Shown one piece after another: positions 24,805 through 35,183 of a DNA stretch of 64,000 bases (the stretch's first letter is position 1; each line of letters begins with the position of its first letter). Location of the stretch: positions 273,555,560-273,619,559 of the forward strand of contig JAYESD010000001.1 in the NCBI GenBank assembly GCA_036927565.1. The letters are read 5' to 3'. The position numbers were made by a program, and so were the translations under genes. The stretch comes from Tuctoria greenei (taxonomy: Eukaryota > Streptophyta > Magnoliopsida > Poales > Poaceae). The notes under the pieces are model-generated. The model searched no databases. It was given only the letters and a program-made list of their open reading frames with translations, and was not told where the DNA came from.

Positions 24805-25434
24805 TCATGCTCAATTGGGGCTCACCACTTTGACAAGGCACTTTGTGATCTGGGAGCAAGTGTTAGTGTGATGCCCAAGGTTGTGTTTGACCGGCTGAAC
24901 TTCACAGAGCTGACTCCAACACCAATGCAGCTACAACTGGCTGACTCTTCAGTCCGTTATCCAGCGGGTATTGCTGAAGACGTCCCGGTGAAGAACCAGA
25001 ACTGCTTCATACCCGTGGATTTTGTGGTGCTAGACATAGACACTGAGAAAGATACACCACTCATTAGTCGGAGTCCATTCCTAAGCACTGCAAAAGCTCG
25101 CATAAATGTGGGAGCTGGAGAAATCCACTTCCATATCAATGGCAAGGAGGAAAGGTTTAAACAATGCTCGATGATTCGAATCAAGTATAGGCCGAATGAT
25201 AAACACATCAGAGAGGTCGAAGTCACACCTCCAAAGGTGGACTCACTCATTGCATTCATGAGAACATTAATCTACAAGGAGAATCCGTCGTTTCAACCAC
25301 GCCGATATCCAAAGGCGACGGAATCGTCTGGACCTTCCCGAAGGCCCAAGTCCACCAAGCCGCCAAAGAAGGAATGGCGGAAGAAGCAAGACAAGCCGTC
25401 CGAGTCCATCCCTCTGGGCCCGAATATGAAATGA
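24805..25434 (+). pseudogene. pro: Aspartic protease, C-terminal part of element II ORF
   Basis: Continues the gag frame of element II in phase once the chromovirus and one CCATT copy are discounted. The active site is CDLGASVSVMP (Asp codon 24847), followed by ADSSVRYPAGIAEDVPV and PLISRSPFLSTAKARINV, a retropepsin fold as in Athila-type polyproteins. It would process Gag. The D-L-G triplet replaces the common D-S/T-G, which is usual for this plant lineage. The C-terminus is basic and Pro-rich. The ORF stops at 25434 with no reverse transcriptase after it. Confidence 0.85.
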
Positions 25435-26156
25435 GGATGGAGGAATGTCCATCTCATCGGACGGTGGTGAGAGCTACGCCAATAGGTTAAATTGGTAGTT
25501 ATCCCATTTTATTTTTGTTTCCTTCTTTTTCCACCCCATTTGGATTTTCCCATTGCATGTTTGATTTTTTTCCTAGAAAGTTGAGAATCTTATATTCTCA
25601 ACTATCATTTTTCTTTTCTTTTGAAAAGAAATTTTTCTATTTGATTTGAAAAAAAGGTTTTTATTTGAAAAACAATTTTTTCTGAGCTGCACATGTGGCA
25701 TTTCACCAACGTGCTAACTTTATAGCCGTTGGGGAGCCACTTGCCAAAAGGGGAACCAGGGGGGCCACCTGTCAGGTCGGCCGAACCCCCTGGTTGGCCG
25801 AACAGGGAGTGGAGCCAAATTGGCTCCCCTTCCTCCAACGGCTATATTTTGAACCCCAAGTGACCTTTTGGATGGTGCACCCTATAAATTGTGGCCGTGA
25901 GGAGCACCTCTCTTCACATACCACATCATTTTACACCTCCCCAAGTCACTCTCTAGCTCACCTTGTTTTTCTTGCTCTTCATTGCAACACTCTTGCTCAA
26001 ATCCACCCCCAAAAAGATTTTCTTTTGTTTGCATTTGCATTTTACACTCAAGCTTTCAAGAGGAGAAAATTCGTCGAGAGTTTTGTCTTCCATACATTGC
26101 TTCTTTTTGGATTTTTCTCGCCTTGTTTTGTTCTTGCTTGTTGAACTCAAAAAGAC
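25435..26156 (+). promoter_or_regulatory. Spacer with promoter-like segment before the 3' ORF of element II
   Basis: CAGGTCGGCCGAAC at 25773-25786 is identical to 6362-6375 in U3 of the LTR, and a second GGCCGAAC follows in both. A TATAAA box lies at 25883-25888, about 270 bases before the ATG at 26157, followed by a C/T-rich leader. This looks like a second promoter that could give a separate message for the 3' ORF. The region has no coding signal of its own. Confidence 0.5.
25883..25888 (+). promoter_or_regulatory. Candidate internal TATA box
   Basis: TATAAA in the context CACCCTATAAATTGTGG, downstream of the U3-like GGTCGGCCGA blocks. Confidence 0.45.
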
Positions 26157-27188
26157 ATGAAGAGGTTGTTTAGAAAGAGGAAGGAGGTTGCAAGCTCAAG
26201 CCATGGTGAAGGTTCTAGTGCACGCCTCTCTTACATGGGTACAAGCCCAAGGAGGAGAAGTGTGTGTGAGGACACTTCCATGAAAGAGAGAAGCAACCCA
26301 CACCAAATTCTTCATGACAACGACCTCGACATACGAAGCGAAGTTAAAGATCAAGCACGCAGGCTTCTCCAAGATCTTGAGTTCTGCCACACCAAGGCTT
26401 ACGATCCACATTTGATCTCCAAAATAGGTATGGACTCCGAATTTCTTTCCATTTGGCATGCAATTGGATTTGATGACTTTGCTCACATAGAGGAGAAAGG
26501 TTCACGCCTTCTCACTATCCAATTCCTTTTTACGCTAAGAATAGGATTTGATGGTATTTCTTTTAGATTATTTCAAAATGAAAACAACATCCTATGGAAA
26601 GAATTAGGTAGCATCCTAGGCTTCCATAAACGGTGTTTGCTAGATTTAGACAATTTGCCTAAGTTTAACAAACAAAGTTTTTGGCATGAGCTAACTAGTG
26701 AGGTCACATGTAGGGCTCCTAGGAATAGCCACATCCAAAACCCTACCTTACGCTTCATGCATAGATGGGTGGCTATGACTATGTTCCCTAGAGGAGATGT
26801 TAGGGTTGTGCGAGATGATGCATTGAAAATTTTGTTTGCCATGACTAAAAAGATAAAAGTTGCTCCAGTCAAAGCCATGATGACACAATGGTTAGATTAC
26901 ATTTCAAAATCAGGACCAATTGAATGCACTTCATTGATTACTCATATTGCTGATAGAGTAGGAGCACTTAAATACTCTTCATTTGAATACATTGAAACTG
27001 AAAGAGAATTAATTGATGAAGACTATTTAGTGCAAGGACATACCCTTAAGCATGATCAAGATGGGTCCTTGATATTTTTCTATCCCGGCTTTGTCAATGA
27101 AATTCGGTTACCTAACCCGGATTTTCATTTGTACAAATGCCGGAGGCTAACCATTAATGTTCTTCCCCTTGAGGAAGCAAGAAGAAGT
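26157..27188 (+). CDS. 3' ORF of element II, ATHILA ORF1-like protein, N-terminal part
   Basis: The protein begins MKRLFRKRKEV with a Ser-rich basic leader, then a folded region (SEFLSIWHAIGFDDFAHIEE, FRLFQNENNILWKELGSILG, RFMHRWVAMTMFPRGDVRVV) that resembles the ATHILA ORF-1 family of plant retroelements (Pfam PF03078, from memory). Its role is unknown; in Athila relatives an extra ORF is often called env-like, but no signal peptide or clear membrane segment is visible here. All 344 codons to 27188 are open. The CRM-like element inserts at 27189, and the frame resumes in phase at 31728. The apparent stop at 27189-27191 belongs to the inserted LTR. Confidence 0.75.
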
Positions 27189-28090
27189 TGATGAGGACAT
27201 CACTTCTATGGATACAAACAACACTCCATTAAACATACAAGATGCAATCAATATAGTTCATACACAACAATTAATTTCAGAGGTGAGCTCGTTCTTATAT
27301 ATTTCCTTATATGTTTTTGAGCATAGATTACTACTTAATAATTTAATTGTGATTAGGATCCATGGAGAGGTTCAAGGAGTACTTGGAGGAAGTATTAGGG
27401 ACGTGGAAGACCAGATAATTTGTTCAAAGAAGATGGAAGCATAACCAAACTCAAAATCGTATCCAACTTGGAGTCCAGGAGCAGTACGCACTAAAACGGA
27501 CGCCCAGGACGCATACGAACTCCATTTTGGACGTTCTACATATGCACATAAAGGGGAGAGGATAAACTTTCCAATGGCGCCGGTCCCATGTCAAAATTCT
27601 TTCGGAGTCGGCGGGAATCGTCAAAACAAAATAAAGTACAGAATCTGTCAGGGTGTTGCGCCACCGTATTGGGCCATTGGGCCATGTATCAAGTCTAAGT
27701 CCATTATTTTTGTATCTTAGGGTTAGGTCACGACCCCAACACCCCCTTGGACGTCCTCCTATCTATATATACTCCATAGCAGCCGCCATGAATAATTAGG
27801 TTTTGCTTAGATCAATAATATCGCCGTTCTACGGTTTGTGAAATCCCAACTTCGCGATTTCAGATCGTGCCTTCCATGTTCTTGCTTGTGTTATCGGTTG
27901 CACATGCAGGTATTAGCCTTCTTGGCGAGGTCAATCGTGTGAAGCATGGTTGATAACCAATGGAACGGTGGTGTAGTGATTGAAGGGGTTGTTCGTGTTC
28001 TACTCGAGAGCCTCGGATCATCAACATCGAGATCTCCATCAATCGACTTATCCTTTACCTTTCGGAAGATCGGGACCAATTTTCCTATCA
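27189..28090 (+). repeat. 5' LTR of the CRM-like element
   Basis: 902 bp, TG to CA. A TATA-like stretch CTATATATACTCC near 27770-27782 precedes the likely transcription start. It ends the ORF of element II by bringing TGA at 27189-27191. Confidence 0.9.
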
Positions 28091-28092
28091 AT

Positions 28093-28110
28093 TGGTATCA
28101 GATTTCCAGG
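28093..28110 (+). other. Primer-binding site of the CRM-like element
   Basis: TGGTATCAGATTTCCAGG, two bases after the LTR end. The first ten bases match initiator tRNA-Met; the rest is diverged. Confidence 0.7.
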
Positions 28111-29291
28111 TTGACCGTTAGGTAATTCATCTATCCATTACATTAGTTTTGTTATTCATACCTAGAGTCCACAAAAAAGCCACAAAAAAATTGCAGTTTA
28201 GTAGATCTGTTCATTACTTTGTCCAAACCACCATTGAGCCTTTGCAACTTTCGTTTTCAGTTTCATTTTGTTGATTTTGTGTCCGTTTTTGAGTCATATT
28301 GCTGGTTTAGATAGTGTTTTTGGTCTTAGTTTGAGTTTTGCATTGTGTGATCCATCCTTTTGAATCACGTCATCACGTCCATATTAGATTTACCTCTAAC
28401 CAGTTAGGTATTTTCATCATATCTCGCACATACAAACTCGGATTTTGGTGTTCTTGTACTTTCTGGAAAGCTTAAGAAGTGCTCTATAACTTTCATATTC
28501 ATCATTGTTCCAGAAAATATATTTATCGATGTCTAAATTGCATTAGATCCGAATCTGTTATTGACCTAAAAATTTTGAACAGTCTGTATTTCGGGGGCAA
28601 TATCTCCTATTGTTCTTTGCCAAAATAGGTTTTCCATATATTCAAATTAAAGAGGAGAGATATATCTACAATCTTGCTGTTGTTAGTTTTTCTATTTGGA
28701 GTCTCTAAGTATGTATATTTGTCCTTGGACGATTGATCAATAAATCTGTGACAGACCCATGAGATATCTTTGATTGCTTTTCATTATGTTCTTCCCTTGC
28801 AGCACATTTTGAAAAAAAAAAAAGAAAAAAGAAAAAGACAAGTGCAAAACAAAAAACAAAAGCCGCACAAAAAAAGGAAAAAAAACAACAAAAAAAACAG
28901 AAGTGCTTGCATTCTTTGTGTCATCTAGTTTTGTCTCATGTCTTGCTAGCTTGAACTACTAGGAACACATTTAGACCAGCAACTTTGACAAGTACTTTGG
29001 GCACTTATTCAACTTTACTATCTGATTTCATTGTTGCTAATCCTTGCTACATATAAAGTGCCATCCAAGCTACACTTTACTCTTGAGCAGAATCGATACA
29101 CCTTTGCAATCATTCCACGCTTCATTGGTTTCTTCATACCGGCCACCGTTTGCCACCTATAGTGTCGGTAAGAACACTTGTAAGAGTGTGGTAAGACGCT
29201 TGAGAGTGTGTGATTCCACTTCCACTTTGACATTATCCTTTGTAGTTGATAGGGATAACATTTTTTTGTTGTCTTCTGTTTGCTATTAACA
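28111..29291 (+). other. Leader of the CRM-like element
   Basis: About 1.2 kb without coding signal. A strongly A-rich tract lies at 28808-28900, made of A runs broken by single G or C bases on the plus strand. No other feature is recognised. Confidence 0.55.
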
Positions 29292-30620
29292 ATGTCAGGT
29301 AAAAGCAAGAATCATGCATTATATGCTGAGATGATGGACATGATGAAGACAGCGATGGAGTTGCTCACTAAAAATCAAACATCAACCAAGGTTTCACATG
29401 ACATTCAGACCACCTTTATAACACCTTCCATAAGAAGTAATTACATTCTCCCATCTCTTCCTTCTTATGATGGTTTTGGTTATGATGAATATATTACTTG
29501 GGAAATAGAGTTGGATAAAATTTTTGGACAATGTCATATATGTGAAAGGAGAAAGATTAGAAATGTTGCAAGTGCATTAGTAGATTGTGCATTAACTTGG
29601 TGGAACAACTTAAGTGATTTAGAAAGACCTCGAACATGGAAACATATGAAAATTCTTATGCGAGAAACTTTTGCTAATGTATCTAATTGTAAAGATGAAA
29701 TACATGAACTTGAGAAGAATTTTCTTGTTGTACCTCCTCCTTTGCCTAACCTTTTGCAGGAACATGAACAAATAAATGTAGATGCAAATGAGAGTGAGGT
29801 TTTGAACAACTCTTCTGAATTTTTTGATGAATCAACTCATAATGCATTTGAATTTCTTGCTGAAAATGAGAGTAGTGTTAATGGACAATGTTATACTGTT
29901 AACCAAGGTATGACATTTTCAGATGTGCTGAATTTTGCTACCAATCATACTATCAATGAGCAGCAACAAGATGAACCTTTTCATAATACACCTTTACCAT
30001 TAGTTGATTTTCCTACTGATTCTTACAACAAAAATGAGTTGTGTGCTGATAATTATATTGTACCTATGCTAGAACAACCAAATGAATTTGATACTTTATC
30101 ACTCACTTGTGCTGAAATTAAGCATTTGATCCCAACTACATGTGAAAGGGATGAGCTGAAATTGTTATCTTCTCTAAATACTTTGGACTATATTGAATTT
30201 GACACTCTTTGTGATCTAGATATCATAGAGAAGATAATATTTTCTCAATCTGAATTGCCTTTGTTAAGTAGAAATATTTTTCATGTTATAGGCAAATATG
30301 AACATAGTGGTATGTTTATGGTGCATAAAGTTTACATATGTTCAAATGAGGAAGCTCATTTTGTGCTGCAACAACATGGTCAAGTAAATGAATGTACTAA
30401 CGCTAATAATATCTTGTCAAGTTTTTCTAGTATTTTTTCCTTGCAGCAGGGACAACAAAAGCATTATTCACTGCGGTTGTGCAATATGGACAATGCTCAC
30501 TCTATCCCCAAAAGCCTCTTTGATGGACATACAAGCAAGCCGAGGACGGCTTGTCATAAAGAAGGGGAGAATGATGAGATCATGCACGTTATCATTGCAC
30601 CTACAAATATGACACAATGA
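29292..30620 (+). CDS. Gag-like hybrid ORF of the CRM-like element
   Basis: Start ATG 29292 gives MSGKSKNHALYAEMMDMM. Residues from about 55 to 145 are gag-like: LPSLPSYDGFGYDEYITW, then CALTWWNNLSDLERPRTW. After about residue 150 the protein becomes acidic and Asn/Asp/Glu-rich with no known domain: no zinc knuckle, protease, reverse transcriptase or integrase. Its 442 codons are fully open, notable beside LTRs that differ by about 5 percent, which suggests selection or recent origin. TGA at 30618-30620 ends it, but the same frame stays open for another 150 or so codons into the 3' LTR. Confidence 0.7.
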   Translation: MSGKSKNHALYAEMMDMMKTAMELLTKNQTSTKVSHDIQTTFITPSIRSNYILPSLPSYDGFGYDEYITWEIELDKIFGQCHICERRKIRNVASALVDCALTWWNNLSDLERPRTWKHMKILMRETFANVSNCKDEIHELEKNFLVVPPPLPNLLQEHEQINVDANESEVLNNSSEFFDESTHNAFEFLAENESSVNGQCYTVNQGMTFSDVLNFATNHTINEQQQDEPFHNTPLPLVDFPTDSYNKNELCADNYIVPMLEQPNEFDTLSLTCAEIKHLIPTTCERDELKLLSSLNTLDYIEFDTLCDLDIIEKIIFSQSELPLLSRNIFHVIGKYEHSGMFMVHKVYICSNEEAHFVLQQHGQVNECTNANNILSSFSSIFSLQQGQQKHYSLRLCNMDNAHSIPKSLFDGHTSKPRTACHKEGENDEIMHVIIAPTNMTQ

Positions 30621-31076
30621 TTATTTGTTTGGGATCCTGGCTCAAGTGAATGTGCACTCTTATTTGATGGACAAGATCAAGATGGTGCATTATGTCGTCC
30701 ACCACCTTGGCCTCCTCCATTCATGCATACAAGAAGATTTGATGGCGTTGCACATTTGGACCAACACATAAGAGGAGATGAACTTGAGTCGAGGACGACT
30801 TCAATTCAAGAAGGGGAGGATGATGAGGACATCACTTCTATGGATACAAACAACACTCCATTGAACATACAAGATGCAATCAATAGAGTTCATACACAAC
30901 AATTAATTTCAGAGGTGAGCTCGTTCTTATATATTTCCTTATATGTTTTTGAGCATAGATTGCTACTTAATGATTTAATTGTAATTAGGATCCATGGAGA
31001 GGTTCAAGAAGTACTTGGAGGAAGTATTAGGGATGTGGAAGACCAGAGAATTCGTTCAAAAAAGATGGAAACATAA
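30621..31076 (+). pseudogene. In-phase pol C-terminal remnant running into the 3' LTR
   Basis: Directly after the TGA at 30618 the frame continues with LFVWDPGSSECALLFDG, a Pro-rich stretch, then SRTTSIQEGEDDEDITSM crossing into the LTR at 30821, to a stop at 31074. In CRM-type chromoviruses the end of pol likewise overlaps the LTR. Here it is a leftover or a readthrough extension of the hybrid ORF. Confidence 0.55.
30808..30820 (+). other. Polypurine tract of the CRM-like element
   Basis: AAGAAGGGGAGGA abuts the 3' LTR start at 30821. Confidence 0.85.
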
Positions 31077-31722
31077 CCAAACTCAAAATCGTATCCAACT
31101 CGGAGTCCAGGAGCAGTACGCACTAAAACGGACGCCCAGGATGCATACGAACTCCGTTTTGGACGTTCTACATATGCACATAAAGGGCAGAGGATAACCT
31201 TTCCAATGGCGCCGTTCTCATGTCAAAATTCCTTCGAAGTCGACAGGAATCGTCGAAACAAAATCAAGTACAGAATCTGTCAGGGTGCTGCGCCACCGTA
31301 TTGGGCCATTGGGCCATGTATCAAGTCTAAGTCCATTTTTTTTGTATCTTAGGGTTGGGTCACGACCCCAACACCCCCTTGGACGTCCTACCACCTATAT
31401 ATACTCCATAGCAGCCGCCATGAACAATTGGATTTTGCTTAGATCAATAATATCGCCGTTCTATGGTTTGTGAAACCCCAACTTCGCGATTTCAGATCGT
31501 GTCTTCTACGTTCTTGCTTGTGTTCTCGATTTCACATGCAGGGATTAGCCTTCTTGGCGAGGTCAATCGTGTGAAGCACGGTTGATAACTAACGGAGCGG
31601 TGGTGTAGTGATTGCAAGGGTTGTTCGTGTTCTACTCGAGAGCCTTGGATCATCAACATCGAGATCTCCATCAATCGACTTATCCTTTACCTTTCGGAAG
31701 ATCGGGACAAATTTTCCTATCA
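30821..31722 (+). repeat. 3' LTR of the CRM-like element
   Basis: Same length and ends as the 5' LTR, followed by the GAAGT duplication at 31723-31727. TATA-like CTATATATACTCC lies near 31395-31407. Confidence 0.9.
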
Positions 31723-31727
31723 GAAGT

Positions 31728-32219
31728 AATGTCTCTGCCAGGGTAACAAGGAATCGTGCGAGGGCTACAGCCACAGGCATGCCACTGATAATCTCTCCGG
31801 TCCATGAATACCAAGAGGAAGAGAACCCAATGGGTCATGCGCCCGGATGGGCTCAACCTCCGACGTATGAGGCTGGGGGATCATCTTGGCAAGAATGGCA
31901 AAGGGATCCACCCTTATCCACTTCAAGCTCTAGCATCTTGCCCCCAACATCCATGAGAGGACGTTGTACCTTTTTATCCATAACTCATCATGACTATAGC
32001 CAAGGAATGACGGACCTCACTAGACGTATGGGAGAACATGAAGTGAGAACGGGTGACATCTACAGCACACTCCAGGAGCATGTTCAAGGTACCCAGGATT
32101 GGCAACAACACATGGATGCTCAATTCACCAACTTCAACACGGCGCTACAACAACAACAAGCTGATCTTGCAGCATACTTCCGTCATCAAGGGTTCAACCC
32201 TTGTCACAGAGGTAGTTGA
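31728..32219 (+). CDS. 3' ORF of element II, C-terminal part
   Basis: Continues the ORF of 26157-27188 in phase after the CRM-like element and one GAAGT copy. It opens with VSARVTRNRARATATGM, a basic segment, then a Pro/Ser-rich linker and a Gln-rich C-terminus (TQDWQQHMDAQFTNFNTALQ and following) that looks like a coiled coil. The total product would be about 508 residues. The open frame upstream of 31728 in the inserted LTR is coincidental. Function unknown. Confidence 0.7.
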   Translation, partial: NVSARVTRNRARATATGMPLIISPVHEYQEEENPMGHAPGWAQPPTYEAGGSSWQEWQRDPPLSTSSSSILPPTSMRGRCTFLSITHHDYSQGMTDLTRRMGEHEVRTGDIYSTLQEHVQGTQDWQQHMDAQFTNFNTALQQQQADLAAYFRHQGFNPCHRGS

Positions 32220-33564
32220 AGAACAAGCTTGGGGGAGGACCCCCACTTGAGGTAACATGTATCACATTCCTTGCATATTTGTTTTCCATCCATCCATCAT
32301 CCACCTTGCATTTAAAAAAATAGGATAGATTTACTTTCATCAAATAAAGATGTGCGGTAAGAATGATTTAGAATTCACATAGATGAAATGATGAATAGTT
32401 GCTCTGTTTTATTTTCCTAAGTCTCTAGTTTACAACTTGCTACTCTCCGAATATTTCTTTCATTGGTTTGAAATACTTTTACCTTAATTTGGAAGTTGTG
32501 GGTAGCAAAAGCTTGATCTAATTCTAGGTTGTTGCAATACTAGAATTAGTAATATGGCTGCTAGTCCTAGTTTGAAAGTAAAACTTAGATTTCTGGAGAA
32601 ACTCTAAAAAAGATTTAAGTTTCCCGCATTTGATTGGAAATACCTACCAAAGCTATATGATATTCATACATAGACAAAACCTTATGCATATGCTATTTGC
32701 TTTCACATTGAGCCTAGTCAAACTAGTATAGACCTTTGTGAGAAATCATTCCACTCTTTTTGAATTCAAGACTTCACTTGCACATGCTATACTTCTACAC
32801 TAGAAGTAAGCAAAACGTCCATCATATCCACCATACCACAATAAAAAGAGAAACTCCATGCTATTCATGTTTAGCACTCTCTTCAAAATTCATTGCAAAG
32901 AAAGGGAGTAGAAGATCTGGCTACAGAAAAAAGCATGCTCACATCATAAGCATGAGAAAAAAAAGAGAAAAGAAAAGTAGCCATGTTTCATCCCTGCAAA
33001 AGAAAGAGAGATCATACCAAAAAGGAGTTATCTCAAGTATCCACATCCACTTTCCACTCCATCACACATGCACTAGTCTTGAATCAAAAAGTTTTTATTT
33101 GAATTCGCCTAAGGCTTACTCTTTTGACTTAGCAATATATGTGATGCAAATATGTCTACTTACTTTCCTTACCAAGCTCCACATACAAGCCATATTCAAT
33201 GAGTAGGAATAGTAGAGGCACAATGCTTTGATGAGGAAATATTTCCACTATCCACAAAGGAGTGATTGAGAGAATCAAATTGAGGTACTTAATATCTAAA
33301 TTGAATTCTCTGGGATTTAAGTGGAACTTGATTTCTAGGCTCCATTTGCTATTCTACCTTTCAACTACTCATGAATATGAAAAAGCATAAGCCCCATGAT
33401 AACTTAAGAAAGGTAGAGTATCATAGCCAATTTCTGCAATACTAGGTAGAGTATCTTGTTGTGCATTAGAAACTTTTGAAAATAAGATATTATAGCAACT
33501 CCTGATCATCAACCTAAGGTCTTGACTTTGCTCGGGACGAGCAAAGGATAAGCTTGGGGGAGTT
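32220..33564 (+). other. 3' untranslated region and polypurine tract of element II
   Basis: Colinear with 4912-6010 of element I and ending with the segment shared with 46468-46664. GCTTGGGGGAGGACC at 32226-32240 is an upstream polypurine-like block; AGCTTGGGGGAG at 33551-33562 is the tract just before the 3' LTR. No gene is recognised in this 1.3 kb. Confidence 0.75.
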
Positions 33565-35183
33565 TGTTGGCGGCTGCTATATACCAATTTCATCCGTCAA
33601 TTTAACTCAATTATGTGAAGGATTTGTCATTTCTTGCACACATCACCTTTATATCTAACCCAATTCCACTTGGACTTGGAGAACTATGTGTATGCAGCAT
33701 TTTATGCAGGAAATGAGGAAATGTAGAGGGACCAATCCTATAAAATATCATCCCAGCCAATCAGGTGATGACAAGTGGCATCCCATGGATCAAATGGCCC
33801 ACAAACAGAAGTATCCGAGGAGATCCAACGGTGTATCACCCATATACATCAATGGGACCCACCTGGCAGCCACCTGGAGAAAGCACACGAGAATTGGTGC
33901 AATGACCAGGTCGGCCGACCTGGTCTCTGCACCAAACTCGGTCAACCTCCATGTGTTGGCTCCTCCCGGCTTCTTGGAGTCAATGGTGACTGATTTGCGC
34001 GCTTTTAGTGGCAGGAACCAACCTCAACACTAGTATAAATAAGAGCCGCTACCCCTCACTTCAACACACACCACTTGAGCTTCATCTCTATTGTATACAC
34101 TATCATAGATAGTATTAGAGGAGTTTGGTTGTAGAGAGGAGAGTCTCTAGTCCCAAGTCCAAATTGGGAAAGGAGTAAGGAGTCTCTCTCTTCCCAATCC
34201 TACATTGGGAAAGGTATGGCTCATGTATTCTTTCTTGTAATTGTGGCTTTATGCATAATAAAGATAGTATCTTTAGTCTCTACTTATATATATACTTGGG
34301 CAAAGCGTTTCTTGTTTGATTGTGGAGTCCATGTATGTGGAAGGTATAGCTTCTATGACTGTTTCATCATGAACATATCTCATTATTATAGAACCTATAA
34401 ACCCCTACTATAGTCTAGTTAATTATAACATAACTAGGTTAGTATGGATAATTATGTTGTGTATCAACATTGGTTCAATGATGATTCAATTCATTGCCTT
34501 AGGGTGGATTGTGCCTAGGCTCTTAAGGTAATTAATTAATATGCTAGCATGGTGCTAGGATAGCTAAGTAGCATTGGATGTCTCGTAGACCCACGGATTG
34601 AAGAGGTAGCTAGTAGGTGGTGACAGCCCTATATGTCCTTTGTAATCCTCCACGTTCGGCTATGCCACAGGCTCTTGGCGGGCGTCGCCCTAGTATTGCT
34701 AGGGGTAAGCCCGTGCCCGATGTGTTGAACCACATAGCATAAGTATTCACTATTGATCTAGCTTATGAATAATTAGTTTAGACTATGTATATGTACAATA
34801 GAGCATAGTAGGAGTACCTCCATAACTCTCAACCTTAACTATCCTTTAGGATCCTCTTATCCCCCTTAGACTTGAAAGCTTTTGTGTGTGTCACACTACC
34901 TCCACTATCATGTTATCCATACTTACTAGATTCTTACCTAGACCTTTCTACCCTTTTCACTTGATGATTGCTATATCTCTTCCCTGCCTTCCTTTGGGAT
35001 CAAATAAATGACACCCTTGGGAATACTCTTAAGGGGAAATGCTACAATGATATCTCCGTGCGCTTACGGAATTCACTCTGTGATCCAATAGAACTATTAA
35101 CAAGCATTTCTGACACATCAGTTGGAGATGTTTAGTTAATAGTGCATAAGTAATACCAACAAGCATTTCTGGCACCGTTGCCG
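33565..35183 (+). repeat. 3' LTR of element II, right end deleted
   Basis: Matches 6020-7691 closely, including TATAAATA at 34034-34041 and the 59-bp modules with sites at 35111 and 35170. It stops at CACCGTTGCCG, about 37 bases short of the expected GTCAACA, where Sirevirus LTR sequence takes over. Confidence 0.88.

Larger units (their letters stand above)
27189..31722 (+). mobile_element. CRM-like non-autonomous Ty3/gypsy element
   Basis: Two 902-bp LTRs (27189-28090, 30821-31722) starting TGATGAGGACATC and ending CTATCA, a 5-bp duplication GAAGT (27184-27188 and 31723-31727), an initiator tRNA-Met primer-binding site and a polypurine tract. The internal 2.7 kb holds one ORF with a gag-like start and no enzyme domains. 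The LTR start, and a C-terminal reading frame running into the 3' LTR with SRTTSIQEGEDDED, recall centromeric CRM/CRR elements and their non-autonomous relatives; this clade call is from memory of the family. By eye the LTRs differ at about 50 of 902 positions. Confidence 0.78.
6020..35183 (+). mobile_element. Athila-like non-autonomous LTR element II
   Basis: LTRs at 6020-7691 and 33565-35183 (the last 37 or so bases deleted) flank an internal region of about 5.8 kb once two nested elements are subtracted (9238-24804 and 27189-31727). Coding content is gag plus protease in one frame (7966-9237 and 24805-25434), then a separate 3' ORF (26157-27188 and 31728-32219). No reverse transcriptase, RNase H or integrase is present, so mobility would need enzymes from a partner element. 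It inserted into the 3' untranslated region of element I; the left target site is GTGAT, 6015-6019. Confidence 0.85.
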
